Shown: positions 53,295 to 61,400 of the stretch, one piece after another
Position numbering within the stretch: the stretch's first letter is position 1
Layout of the letters: every line of letters begins with the position of its first letter
Program-made: the position numbers and the translations under genes
From: SZAS-103 sp038226665
GTDB taxonomy: Bacteria; Pseudomonadota; Gammaproteobacteria; Xanthomonadales; Xanthomonadaceae
Direction: 5' to 3'
NCBI GenBank assembly: GCA_038226665.1
Contig: JBBRQI010000013.1
Location: 1-64,000, forward strand
DNA: 64,000 nucleotides
The notes under the pieces: generated by a model
Seen by the model: only the letters and a program-made list of their open reading frames with translations
The model's database searches: none
What the model was told of the DNA's origin: nothing

Positions 53295-53627
53295 TTACGT
53301 GCCGACACATTGATCAGCGGGATTCCACGGAATCTCTGTAGGCACATTCCAATACAGATCGACAATGACGCCCCTCTTGTCAACCATCACCGCGAGGTAG
53401 CGGACCAGCGGATCCCATTCGGTGATCCAGCTGACGATACGGCTTGAATGCAATATCCCGTCGCGCGTGGGAATGCCGAGCCGGGCTTCCAGTTCTGCCA
53501 GTGACGTGTGGCACAGCACAATCGACTGTGCCGCACCTGCGCCATCCAGAACAGGCCGCATGTTTTTTTTCGCAAAAGCAGCGCAAGGCACTAATAGCAA
53601 TAGGGCAAATATCAACCAGTGCTTCAT
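53295..53627 (-). CDS. Cassette gene A: secreted 110-residue protein, unknown
   Basis: A signal peptide (~1-19, LIFALLLLVPCAAFAKK) is followed by a small domain with two Cys (VLCHTS, PADQCVGT). ARLGIPTRDGILHSSRIVSW and VRYLAVMVDKRGVIVDLYW are the ordered parts. No family was recognised. The TAA stop immediately precedes an attC-like site, and another precedes the start. The less GC-rich DNA supports an acquired cassette. Confidence 0.65.
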   Translation of the reverse strand: MKHWLIFALLLLVPCAAFAKKNMRPVLDGAGAAQSIVLCHTSLAELEARLGIPTRDGILHSSRIVSWITEWDPLVRYLAVMVDKRGVIVDLYWNVPTEIPWNPADQCVGT

Positions 53628-53649
53628 GGGACCTCGTTGATTGTTCGTG

Positions 53650-53711
53650 GGCTCTATTGCCTGAAATAAGCGACTTGCGGAAGAGGCGTCCGCTGGAGTG
53701 AATTCTCAGCC
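53650..53711 (-). other. attC-like recombination site 4
   Basis: Minus-strand sequence from GGCTGAGAATTCACTCCAGC (R''-L''), through GGACGCCTCTTCCGC, to GTCGCTTATTTCAGGCAATA then GAGCC (L'-R'). The layout and the AATTCA/TTTCA symmetry follow the 60-base attC consensus. The TGA of the upstream cassette gene lies within its first bases, as is normal for cassettes. Confidence 0.65.
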
Positions 53712-54023
53712 GTTAAGCGACACAACCAACGCAACAGCAAATGCAACGGCACACAATACGGCCCACCAACCAGCCGCCCGGCCAGTAGGAAAGCAAAGCG
53801 CTAGCGGCATCAAGCCCAACGCGATATAGACGTAACCCATCGAGATGGCGCGTGGCCCATCCATGATCACTTCGATATTCCTTCGAGAATTATGGCCGTA
53901 GTAATGCTCTGAGACCACGGCATACAGACCAAGTCCCACTACAACGAAGGCAATCAGGACGGCCATCAAGCGAGCGATGCGCAGATCTCGTGCTGGTGTG
54001 AAAGACTGCGGGTCAATGCCCAT
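53706..54023 (-). CDS. Cassette gene B: three-span membrane protein, unknown
   Basis: The protein has 105 residues with three predicted spans (~18-38, ~58-75, ~82-102). GLGLYAVVSEHYYGHNSRRN between spans 1 and 2 would be periplasmic. No family was recognised. The start follows an attC R'-like GCGTTAGCC by 22 bases. Confidence 0.65.
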   Translation of the reverse strand: MGIDPQSFTPARDLRIARLMAVLIAFVVVGLGLYAVVSEHYYGHNSRRNIEVIMDGPRAISMGYVYIALGLMPLALCFPTGRAAGWWAVLCAVAFAVALVVSLNG

Positions 54024-54038
54024 GATCGCTCCGTTTAT

Positions 54039-54128
54039 GGCTAACGCCGTAATGAAACCGGACCGCCCAGGAAACTCAGATGGAGTCTTGAAGTCGCGAA
54101 GCGGGTTCGTCTTGAATGTATTGTCCCC
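54039..54128 (-). other. attC-like recombination site 3 (long, degenerate)
   Basis: On the minus strand, GACAATACATTCAAGACG (R''-L'' like) is followed ~60 bases later by CCGGTTTCATTACGGCGTTA then GCC, whose GCGTTAGCC is a good R' core. Intervening DNA holds CCGCTTCGCG. At ~90 bases it is within the attC size range, but arm pairing is poorer than at site 4. Confidence 0.5.
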
Positions 54129-54197
54129 GCGTCACAAGACGCTGCATATTACTTGGATATGCATCAAAAGCAGCGCCTTTAGTGATGGGGCTGCGGC

Positions 54198-54572
54198 TCA
54201 GTCGATGAATGCCCAGGTGTCCGCACCATCGAAACGGCGAATCTGAACTGACTCTTGAAGACGCGGATCAAAGTTGTTGAGGTTGACACCATGCTTTCCG
54301 CCGGATTCCGGCGCGAGTGGCTCCCAATGCGTAGCGCACCCGCAGATCTTGCAACGCACAGTACGCAGCGTCTTGTCGCCGCAGATATACTCGGCGGTGT
54401 TCTCCGGGTGTCCCTCCACCTGGACCGTCCCGAACTCGTAGTACGCCCATAGTCCGCCGAGACGCCTGCAGAGGGAGCAGTTGCACTTGGTCGCCTTCTC
54501 GGGCGCTGACGGAAGCGTGAGGCGAACTGCCCCGCAGTGACATGATCCTTGTAGCTGTTGATTCTCGACCAT
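54198..54572 (-). CDS. Cassette gene C: GFA/CENP-V-type zinc protein
   Basis: The protein has 124 residues. It has the Zn-binding pattern of the glutathione-dependent formaldehyde-activating (GFA) family: CHCGAVRLTL, CNCSLCRRLGGLWAYY and VRCKICGCATHWEP. GFA proteins are common cassette cargo. The start follows site 2 by ~20 bases. Substrate unknown; the family name comes from Gfa of Paracoccus and is not evidence of that activity here. Confidence 0.85.
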   Translation of the reverse strand: MVENQQLQGSCHCGAVRLTLPSAPEKATKCNCSLCRRLGGLWAYYEFGTVQVEGHPENTAEYICGDKTLRTVRCKICGCATHWEPLAPESGGKHGVNLNNFDPRLQESVQIRRFDGADTWAFID

Positions 54573-54595
54573 GGTGGACTCGCTCGGATTCTTGT

Positions 54596-54628
54596 GCCGT
54601 CTAACGCGCGAATGAATTGTTAGACGGC
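54596..54628 (-). other. attC-like recombination site 2 (33 bp, perfect arms)
   Basis: The minus strand reads GCCGTCTAACAATTCATTCG then CGCGTTAGACGGC. The outer 10 bases pair perfectly, GTCTAAC and GTTAGAC match R'' and R' exactly, and AACAATTCATTC matches the L'' of aadA-type attC sites. The central L''-L' spacer is missing, so this is a collapsed site. The TAA of GTCTAAC is the stop codon of gene D. Confidence 0.75.
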
Positions 54629-55039
54629 GCTCTCTGCGGTCGGCCATTTCCATGCATACCACACGACCAACGCCGAAAGCACCGTCTCTATTGCCGCGAA
54701 GAGTTTGTAGAAATACCAGCCTGCCGAATATGTGAGCATAGCCATTAACAAGGTGAAGAAGACCCCAAACACGATGTTGGCAACTTTGCTGAAGCGGGCA
54801 GGCAGCGCGACGGACAGGAAGATCATGAGGCTCGGGATTGCCATAAGTAAGGATGTTCCCACCAAGACACCTTGCGTTACGACCCCGAGTGGAAGCATTT
54901 TTCCTTGCGTCATGCTTTCTAACTTGCCTGGCGTGTAGAGCTCGAAGTAGTCGCAGTAGATGTAGCAAAACATGGTAGTTGTCCACAATGCGCTGAGCTT
55001 CAGTCGTATGTGAATGGGCAAATCTGCGAGTCGTTTCAT
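54620..55039 (-). CDS. Cassette gene D: four-span membrane protein, DUF6326-like
   Basis: The protein has 139 residues and four spans. It starts near KLSALWTTTMFCYIYCDYFE and continues YTPGKLESMTQGKMLPL, as in DUF6326 proteins. Function is unknown. ATG 55039 follows GCGTTAGACGGCT of site 1 by a few bases, and the TAA stop is inside site 2. No Shine-Dalgarno is obvious. Confidence 0.75.
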   Translation of the reverse strand: MKRLADLPIHIRLKLSALWTTTMFCYIYCDYFELYTPGKLESMTQGKMLPLGVVTQGVLVGTSLLMAIPSLMIFLSVALPARFSKVANIVFGVFFTLLMAMLTYSAGWYFYKLFAAIETVLSALVVWYAWKWPTAESAV

Positions 55040-55041
55040 AG

Positions 55042-55101
55042 CCGTCTAACGCCAAATCGAGCCCCGGAAGCGGGGTATTGCGCCGTATGGTTCGCTTACG
55101 G
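55042..55101 (-). other. attC-like recombination site 1 (60 bp)
   Basis: Minus strand from CCGTAAGCGAACCATACGGC to GGGGCTCGATTTGGCGTTAG then ACGG, with CCCCG/CGGGG at the centre. GGCTCGATTTGGCGTTAGAC matches the L'-R' half of many attC sites. The R'' half is less well matched. It lies between the M15 peptidase stop and cassette gene D. Confidence 0.65.
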
Positions 55102-55111
55102 CGGGTTCTGG

Positions 55112-55912
55112 TCAAGCAGGTATGCTTCCACGTGCTGGCGATCCATTGTGCCGCCAATGCCACGGTTCGTACGTGATGCCATGCGGATTGTCACGCGGAT
55201 AACTGAGGGTGAAACCGAAGTCGGTTGCACGATGCATCAGCCATGCGAATGCGGGCGTGGACTCGAACCTTTCCTCGGCGGGCGGTTCGCCGAGCGTGCC
55301 GATGTCGATCGCGCGGCCGGAATGGTGCTCGCTGTAACCGGGCGCGGCATTGACCGAGAGGATCTGTTCCACCGTCTGCCCGCGCGCGAGCTTGCGTTTG
55401 AAAATGCCGAGTTGGTACGCATGGCTGCGGTAGCCTGAGATTGCGTCGATTTGCACGCCGTCAAACAACGCGGCCTCGCACATGCGTCGCCATGCGCGCG
55501 CGGCGGGCGCGAGCAGCCACAACGGTCGCTGGTATCGATCACGTCCGGCATAGGCGAGTCCGGCGGGTTCGGGCACCGGCTGCAACGCGTGCGCGTCGCC
55601 GTAATCTTCGGGGATGCCGAGTGCGGCGTAGGGCGGCGCATGCTCGTCGAGTTCGACTTCAATGCCGAATCCACGCGCGACCGCTCGCAGCGCGTCGCCG
55701 ATGCCGTTGTGTGGCGATATCGCAGCGGGGTCGAGCGGTTGCAAGGATTCGGCGTCAAGTGCGGCTAGAAAACGTCCGTCGGATTTGCGCCGAAGCAACC
55801 AGTCGGATTGCGCAAGCCGGCGCGCTGTCGCATTGCCGCGCGCACGTGCGAGCCACGCGGGGATCGCTTCGACGTGCTCGGTATTGATCAGCCGCTGTTC
55901 GCGCAGGCGCAT
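55112..55912 (-). CDS. M15-family D,D-carboxypeptidase-like protein
   Basis: The protein has 266 residues. The VanY-type zinc site is in the C-terminal half: SGYRSHAYQLGIF, GYSEHHSGRAIDIG (His and Asp ligands) and EPWHWRHNG (third His). No signal peptide is seen at the only plausible start, ATG 55912. It may therefore act in the cytosol on peptidoglycan precursors or fragments, or the start is misjudged. The N-terminal ~100 residues are a family-specific extension. Confidence 0.82.
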   Translation of the reverse strand: MRLREQRLINTEHVEAIPAWLARARGNATARRLAQSDWLLRRKSDGRFLAALDAESLQPLDPAAISPHNGIGDALRAVARGFGIEVELDEHAPPYAALGIPEDYGDAHALQPVPEPAGLAYAGRDRYQRPLWLLAPAARAWRRMCEAALFDGVQIDAISGYRSHAYQLGIFKRKLARGQTVEQILSVNAAPGYSEHHSGRAIDIGTLGEPPAEERFESTPAFAWLMHRATDFGFTLSYPRDNPHGITYEPWHWRHNGSPARGSIPA

Positions 55913-55943
55913 GTGTGCAGCTTAGCCGCGTGCGCGAAGCCCG

Positions 55944-56474
55944 TCATCCGCCGCGCAGCGCATCCAGCAATTCGGTCGGTCGTTCCGCACTCAGCAGTAG
56001 CGCGCCGCCTGCATGCAAGGGCAGCAGAACGACGCGTTGGCGGTCGGTGATCAGGCAGAACAAGCTGGTCCAGTTGCGGCTGCGGAACCAGCCGGCGCGC
56101 AGGTAGGGCAGGCCGAAACCATTGGTTCTAAGCCACGGTCGCCATTCGCTTCGCTCGCGCAAGTTGAGCACGCGCGCCTTGGCGAGGTCGATGTCCTGCA
56201 CCGGCACGCGCCGGCGATAGAAGGTTGCGAGCACCTCAAGGACGCCATCGCCGAGCGCAATCGTGCGGCGTTGCGCGGCCCATCCCAGGAAGACGCCAAG
56301 AATCAGGAAGATCGTCGTATTCGCTGCGACGATGACCAGCATCACCCGGCCATGAGCATGGACGCCGACAGTGATCGCGATCATCAGCGCAATCAGCATC
56401 GGAATTGCCAGCATGAGCGCGAGCAACCAGCGTGGATCGTGCGGTGGCTTGGTTACGGTGAAATTCTTGCGCAT
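55944..56474 (-). CDS. Bacterial PH-domain-like membrane protein
   Basis: The protein has 176 residues. Two spans (~14-34 and ~41-60) are followed by a soluble beta domain (TIALGDGVLEVLATFYRRRV to TDRQRVVLLPLH), like bPH membrane proteins. The C-terminus is ADP/PTELLDALRGG-like. ATG 56474 or 56492 are both possible. It follows the Arc gene in the SPFH group on the same strand. Confidence 0.7.
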   Translation of the reverse strand: MRKNFTVTKPPHDPRWLLALMLAIPMLIALMIAITVGVHAHGRVMLVIVAANTTIFLILGVFLGWAAQRRTIALGDGVLEVLATFYRRRVPVQDIDLAKARVLNLRERSEWRPWLRTNGFGLPYLRAGWFRSRNWTSLFCLITDRQRVVLLPLHAGGALLLSAERPTELLDALRGG

Positions 56475-56528
56475 GGCGGTTGGGCTTTCCATGAATGCTG
56501 CGGCAATGGGCGAGTCGCATGTGCTCGG

Positions 56529-56708
56529 TCAATCGGATTTCGTGCTGTCGGCGTCCGACTTCGACAGCCGCTTGGCTTTGCGCAATGCCTCACGCAGGAC
56601 ATATTCGATCTGCGCATTGACCGAGCGCAAGTCATCGTCCGCCCAGCGCTGCATGGCTTGCAGCACGTCGGCATTGATGCGCAACGGGTAGGCTTTCTTT
56701 TCAGCCAT
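56529..56708 (-). CDS. Arc-type ribbon-helix-helix DNA-binding protein
   Basis: This 59-residue protein reads KKAYPLRINADVLQAMQRWA then DDDLRSVNAQIEYVLREALR. That is the Arc ribbon-helix-helix: a beta strand YPLRI for major-groove contact, then two helices with the RSVNAQIE turn. ATG 56708. It may autoregulate the SPFH/bPH genes on either side, which share its strand; this is inferred from position. Confidence 0.8.
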   Translation of the reverse strand: MAEKKAYPLRINADVLQAMQRWADDDLRSVNAQIEYVLREALRKAKRLSKSDADSTKSD

Positions 56709-56855
56709 CAGATCGTCCGAAAGAAATCAGGGAGACGGGGGCTGGGTGCATTTCTTCAAAAGTCCGCAACGGGATGTGCGGTTTTGCTGGCAGCAAGAGT
56801 GTCGACTGTTGGTATGCGCACACTCGTGGGAGCACGGCGCACATGGATGTGCGCA

Positions 56856-57722
56856 TCAATACAGTGTGCCGGCATTGACCACCGGCTGCGCCGGACGCTC
56901 GGAGCACAACACGACGAGCAGGTTGCTGACCATCGTCGCGCGGCGTTCCTCGTCGAGATCAGCCAGGCCTTTTTCCTTGAGTTGCGCGAGCGCCATCTCG
57001 ACCATGCTCACTGCGCCGAACACGATGCGGCTGCGCGCGGCGACCACTGCGCTTGCCTGCTGACGCTGCAGCATCGCCTGGGCGATTTCCTGCGCGTAGG
57101 CGAGGTGGCTGATGCGCGCTTCGATCATCGCAACGCCAGCCTGGCCCAAACGTTCCTTGAGCTGTTCCATCAGGTGGTGCGATATCTCGACCGGATGGCT
57201 GCGCAGCGAAACCGTGTTCGCGTCGTCGTGGTTGTCGTACGGATAACTCGTCGCCATCTGCCGCAGTGCGGATTCGGCTTGGATGTGAACGTAGCTTTCG
57301 TAGTCGTCGACGTTGTAAACGGCTTCGGCCGAGTCCACGACCTGCCAGACGATCACCGCGCCGATCTCGATCGGGCTGCCTTCGAGTTCGTTGACCTTGA
57401 GTTTGCTGGTCTCGAAATTGCGGATGCGCAGGCTGATTTTTTTCGCCGCGTAGAACGGATTGGTGAAGCGCAGGCCGGCCTCGCGCGCGGTGCCGATATA
57501 TTTGCCGAACAGGCTCAGCACGACGGCCTGGTTCGGCTCGATGTTGAAGAAGCCGCCGAAGCAGAGCAACAGTCCCGCGCCGACAACCATCGCGCCGGCA
57601 ATCAGCAGGATGTTGGTGGTGGTGGCGCCGACGGAGAACAGCCAGCCGTCGACCAGCAGCAGGGCGAGGATGACCAGCAGGGTCGGGATGCCGGATGCGG
57701 TGGTGATGGTGCGCTCTTGCAT
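56856..57722 (-). CDS. SPFH/Band-7 domain membrane protein
   Basis: The protein has 288 residues. Two N-terminal spans (~14-31 and ~38-58) precede an SPFH domain: IEPNQAVVLSLFGKYIGTAR, LRFTNPFYAAKKISLRIRNF, AVYNVDDYESYVHIQAESAL. A coiled-coil segment follows (AYAQEIAQAMLQRQQASAVV). Such stomatin/flotillin relatives assemble scaffolds in the membrane. A long in-frame extension upstream of ATG 57722 is antisense to the next gene and ignored. Confidence 0.88.
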   Translation of the reverse strand: MQERTITTASGIPTLLVILALLLVDGWLFSVGATTTNILLIAGAMVVGAGLLLCFGGFFNIEPNQAVVLSLFGKYIGTAREAGLRFTNPFYAAKKISLRIRNFETSKLKVNELEGSPIEIGAVIVWQVVDSAEAVYNVDDYESYVHIQAESALRQMATSYPYDNHDDANTVSLRSHPVEISHHLMEQLKERLGQAGVAMIEARISHLAYAQEIAQAMLQRQQASAVVAARSRIVFGAVSMVEMALAQLKEKGLADLDEERRATMVSNLLVVLCSERPAQPVVNAGTLY

Positions 57723-57847
57723 GGTCGTGCTCCGATTGAAGCGTGCGCACGTGCTTGTGCGGGCTGGAGCAAACGATATCAAAAACATATCAAATTGCAA
57801 CAGACGGTTGCCTCCGCTTCCGGAAAAACAATCCGTTGCGAATGGAA

Positions 57848-58756
57848 TCAACGGTTTACAGGAACATCCACTTGCATGATCGGCGCCGGCAAGTGCTCGC
57901 CACTGACGTAAAAACTGCGTCCGTCGAGCGCAAAGGCTAGCGCTTCGGCCTGCGGCAGCCAGCCGAACGAGAGCTGGATCGGTGCATGCGCAACGACCTG
58001 CGCCCAGCTTTCGTAGCCAGCGCGCTCGTCGGCGCGACGGCGATACAGATATGCACGACGATAAGTGAGCACCGCGATGCTGCTGCGGTCGGGCGCGATG
58101 CCGGCGGCGGTGACTTGCGAGAGGTAACGCGCGTAATGCGGCGCGGCCGCGATTTCGTCGGCAGTCGGTTGCGGGATATCCGCGAGCGTGCCAAGCAATT
58201 CCGCAGTGAGCACACCGGAGTCCGTCGGTCGCAGGGGCAACCGGAACAGTTGCGCGGGCACGCGCTTCTTGGTGATCAGCAGGATGCTCATCGTGCGCAC
58301 GTCCACCGCGAGCGCCTCGCAATCGCGCGGGCCATCCGGCCAGCGGAATGCGATGCTCCACGCAGGGCGTGCATGGGTGTCGCGCAGTTGCTTTGGCTCC
58401 TCGACCACATGCACTGCGAGGGTCTTGCGGATGCCGCCGTTGTCTCCGGTGTCGGCGAGAATCAGGTAGTGGTGGCCGTCGAGGTCGAACGACGCGAAGT
58501 CTTCCCAGTCAATATTCGGCACCCCATCGATGTGCAGGGTCGCGCGCAACGAGCCGCCTGGGCTGACCGCGTAGACATCCGCCGGATTGCCGCTGTCGTT
58601 CTCGACCCACAGCGTGCCCGGATAAGCATGCGAGGCAGCCATGCCGCTGACTTCGGGCAGCGCGGGATCGGTCATCCAGCCGGTCATGGTTGCGTCCGCC
58701 AGAGATCGCGCCGGCAAGGCGCAGCACAACAGGGCGAAGGCAAGGCTGCGGAACAT
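57848..58756 (-). CDS. Secreted protein of unknown function
   Basis: The protein has 302 residues. A signal peptide (~1-21) is followed by beta-rich repeats that look like propeller blades: PEVSGMAASHAYPGTLWVEN, DWEDFASFDLDGHHYLILAD, DCEALAVDVRTMSILLITKK and QAEALAFALDGRSFYVSGEH. No enzyme motif was recognised. It is probably periplasmic. It is divergent from purT. Confidence 0.65.
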   Translation of the reverse strand: MFRSLAFALLCCALPARSLADATMTGWMTDPALPEVSGMAASHAYPGTLWVENDSGNPADVYAVSPGGSLRATLHIDGVPNIDWEDFASFDLDGHHYLILADTGDNGGIRKTLAVHVVEEPKQLRDTHARPAWSIAFRWPDGPRDCEALAVDVRTMSILLITKKRVPAQLFRLPLRPTDSGVLTAELLGTLADIPQPTADEIAAAPHYARYLSQVTAAGIAPDRSSIAVLTYRRAYLYRRRADERAGYESWAQVVAHAPIQLSFGWLPQAEALAFALDGRSFYVSGEHLPAPIMQVDVPVNR

Positions 58757-58864
58757 GCGCGTTTCCAGCGAAGGCGGATCGCTACCTTGCCACGCACGGC
58801 GCAGCGGGCGCGAGTGCCGCCGTGCAAGCCGTTACAATGTCGAATCCCGAATTGAAAACGCACC

Positions 58865-60109
58865 ATGACCGCACCGAATCCCGTTTCAGCACCGAATCCG
58901 GTTCCAGCCCTGGCGAATGCGATTTCAATCGGCACGCCGCTGACGTCAGGCGCGCTGCGCGTGCTGCTGCTGGGCTCGGGCGAACTGGGCAAGGAAGTCG
59001 CGATCGAGCTGCAACGCTTCGGTGTGGAAGTCATCGCTGCCGACCGTTACGAGAATGCGCCGGCGATGCAGGTTGCGCATCGCTCGCACACGTTGAACAT
59101 GCTGGACCCGGCAGCGTTGCGCGAACTGATTTCGCGCGAGCGACCGCACCTAGTGGTGCCGGAGATCGAAGCGATCCATACGCAGACTTTGATCGAACTC
59201 GAACGCGACCACGGCGTGCATGTGATTCCGACCGCGCGCGCCGCGTGGCTGACGATGGATCGCGAAGGGATCCGCGAGCTCGCCGCCGCGACACTCGGCC
59301 TGCCGACGTCGTCGTACCGTTTCGTGGACACGCTCGATCAATACCGGGATGCCGTCGCGGCGATCGGATTGCCGTGCGTGGTGAAACCCGTCATGTCGAG
59401 TTCCGGCAAGGGCCAGAGCACACTGCGCAACGCCGATGACATCGACAATGCCTGGGAGTGCGCGCAAACCGGTGGCCGCGCGGGGCAGGGCCGGGTGATC
59501 GTCGAGGGTTTCATCGCGTTCGATTACGAAATCACCTTGCTGACCGTGCGGCATCGCGACGGCACCAGTTTCTGCGAGCCGATCGGGCACCTGCAAATGG
59601 ATGGCGACTACCGCGAAAGCTGGCAGCCGCAGCCGATGTCCGATGCGGCGCTCATGCGCGCGCAGCACATCGCCAAAACCGTTACCGATAATCTCGGTGG
59701 CCATGGCGTCTTCGGAGTCGAACTGTTCGTGAAAGGCGACGAGGTGTGGTTCTCGGAAGTCTCGCCACGACCGCACGACACCGGGCTCGTCACCCTGGTG
59801 TCGCAGGATCTGTCGCAATTCGCGCTGCACGCGCGAGCGATTCTTGGATTGCCGATTCCACGCATCGAACAACGCGGCCCGTCGGCGTCGTGCGCAGTGC
59901 TCGCGCGTGGCTATGGTGTGCCGAAGTTCGGAAACGTCGATGCGGCGCTTGCCGAACCCGATACCGCGTTGCGCCTGTTCGGCAAGCCGCGTGTCGAAGG
60001 CCATCGTCGCGTCGCTGTGACCCTTGCGCGCGCGGATTCCATCGACAACGCACGTGCCAAGGCGCGCGCATCTGCCGCTGCGCTCAGCATCGACCTCATA
60101 GAGGAATGA
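58865..60109 (+). CDS. purT: Formate-dependent phosphoribosylglycinamide formyltransferase
   Basis: This 414-residue ATP-grasp enzyme converts GAR, formate and ATP to formyl-GAR in purine synthesis, instead of folate-dependent PurN. Clear motifs: LLGSGELGKEVAIELQRFGV, PEIEAIHTQTLIELE, PVMSSSGKGQS and the metal site FGVELFVKGDEVWFSEVSPR PHDTGLVTL. The first ~25 residues are an extra Pro/Ala leader. The stop overlaps the next start by ATGA. Confidence 0.95.
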   Translation: MTAPNPVSAPNPVPALANAISIGTPLTSGALRVLLLGSGELGKEVAIELQRFGVEVIAADRYENAPAMQVAHRSHTLNMLDPAALRELISRERPHLVVPEIEAIHTQTLIELERDHGVHVIPTARAAWLTMDREGIRELAAATLGLPTSSYRFVDTLDQYRDAVAAIGLPCVVKPVMSSSGKGQSTLRNADDIDNAWECAQTGGRAGQGRVIVEGFIAFDYEITLLTVRHRDGTSFCEPIGHLQMDGDYRESWQPQPMSDAALMRAQHIAKTVTDNLGGHGVFGVELFVKGDEVWFSEVSPRPHDTGLVTLVSQDLSQFALHARAILGLPIPRIEQRGPSASCAVLARGYGVPKFGNVDAALAEPDTALRLFGKPRVEGHRRVAVTLARADSIDNARAKARASAAALSIDLIEE

Positions 60110-60513
60110 TCGTGACCGACCAGACGATGTATGCGGTGTTCATCCATCCGGCCGCGCTCGAAGCGCTAGGCGAGCCGATCAAGCCTTATCTCAGCGATGG
60201 TCCTCACGGCCTGCATGTCATGTGCAGCGAGATCGACAGCGGCGGCGCGTTCTTTGAAATGGTGCTTGAGAGCACGACGGCCGACGGCAGCATGGTTGAA
60301 CGCGAGCTGATGATCCCATCGGCGATGGTGCGGATGGTCGTGTCCACGCACAGCGATGGCGTTTTCGGCTTCCACCACCAGCGCGATGGCGTCGATGCGT
60401 TGCTGCGGAAAACCGACGTCGTATCCTCGCGTCCTCCGACACACGATCCGCTGCCCGGCGAAGCGGTCATCGCACCCGCAGTAGCGAGCACACAGCCGTC
60501 GAAAGCCGACTGA
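60106..60513 (+). CDS. Unknown protein coupled to purT
   Basis: This 135-residue protein starts at ATG 60106, overlapping the purT stop, behind GAGGAA. It has a mixed alpha/beta core (MYAVFIHPAALEALGEPIKP, LHVMCSEIDSGGAFFEMVLE) and a Pro/Thr-rich tail. No family was recognised. Similar small genes in this place are known in related bacteria, but the function is not. Confidence 0.65.
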   Translation: MIVTDQTMYAVFIHPAALEALGEPIKPYLSDGPHGLHVMCSEIDSGGAFFEMVLESTTADGSMVERELMIPSAMVRMVVSTHSDGVFGFHHQRDGVDALLRKTDVVSSRPPTHDPLPGEAVIAPAVASTQPSKAD

Positions 60514-60522
60514 CGCGGATCG

Positions 60523-61227
60523 TCAGCGCGCCGCGTCGCGTTCCAGGTCGCGCCAACCCGTCTTGTCGAGAGCCTGCATTGGCCTGAAGCGCGTCTTGTA
60601 GTGCATCTTCGGATGCGTCTGGATCCAGTAGCCGAGATACAGGTACGCGCGACCGCTGCGTTGTGCGAATTCGATCTGTTTCAGGATCGCGAGTGTACCG
60701 AGGCCGCGCGCGTTTTCGTCCGGGTCGAAAAAGGTATAGACCGCCGACACTGCGTCGGATAGTGCATCGGTGATCGCCACGCCGAGCAATCGATCCTCCC
60801 GACGCAATTCCATGAACCGCGTCGGGCTCCACGGGCTTGCGACGAACTCGTCGAAATCGTCCTCGTCGGTATCCGCCATCGGCCCGTCGCCGTGCCGCGC
60901 TTGCAGGTAGCGCCGGTACAGCGCGAAGTTCTCGTCTGTGCGCAACGCCGGAACCATCCGCGATGCGATGTCGGCGTTGTCGCGCAGGCAACGGCGCTGG
61001 CTGCGATCGGGTTGGAACGCGTGCACGTCCAGGCGCACGGGAACGCAGGCTCGACAGGTGGGACAATTCGGTCGATACACATGGCCACCGGAACGGCGGA
61101 AGCCCTGCATGAGTGCGGTCGAATACGTCTCGGCGAGGACCGGGTCGCGCGGATCGAGCACCAGGTCGCGCGCGACGCGATCGGCGAAGTAGCCGCAGGG
61201 ATGCTCGCCGGTGCGATAGATGCCCAT
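60523..61227 (-). CDS. bpt: Aspartate/glutamate leucyltransferase Bpt
   Basis: The protein has 234 residues. It adds Leu from tRNA to N-terminal Asp or Glu (N-end rule degradation). The Ate/Bpt domains are intact: GEHPCGYFADRVARDLVLDP, GFRRSGGHVYRPNCPTCRAC and GLGTLAILKQIEFAQRSG then YLYLGYWIQTHPKMHYKTRF. The CPTCRAC cysteines are typical. It converges with the purT-linked gene. Confidence 0.93.
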   Translation of the reverse strand: MGIYRTGEHPCGYFADRVARDLVLDPRDPVLAETYSTALMQGFRRSGGHVYRPNCPTCRACVPVRLDVHAFQPDRSQRRCLRDNADIASRMVPALRTDENFALYRRYLQARHGDGPMADTDEDDFDEFVASPWSPTRFMELRREDRLLGVAITDALSDAVSAVYTFFDPDENARGLGTLAILKQIEFAQRSGRAYLYLGYWIQTHPKMHYKTRFRPMQALDKTGWRDLERDAAR

Positions 61228-61400
61228 GCGGTCATCGTAGCCCCAATGCGGCGCAAGCCCAATGCAGCCGGCCTATCCGGAATCCGCTGGCCGCATCGGC
61301 GGCAGAATCATGCGGCAGATCGCGTGGCAGATCACGTGGCAGTTTCGCGCGCTGCGCTACACCTCTATAGTGGCGACTATCTCCACGCCGGAATTCGTCA

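Larger units (their letters stand above)
53241..55101 (-). mobile_element. Integron gene-cassette cluster without integrase in view (CALIN-like)
   Basis: Four short minus-strand genes, all in one orientation, are separated and bounded by five attC-like sites. Three of the four stops abut or lie inside a site. The interval is bounded by core genes (alkA-type and M15 peptidase). No intI gene is in the window, so this is a cluster of attC sites lacking an integrase, or the far end of a larger integron. Confidence 0.7.

Noticed and set aside
57723..58361. In-frame upstream extension of the SPFH gene
   Set aside because: Antisense to the 57848-58756 gene; the SPFH family starts at the membrane segments after ATG 57722.
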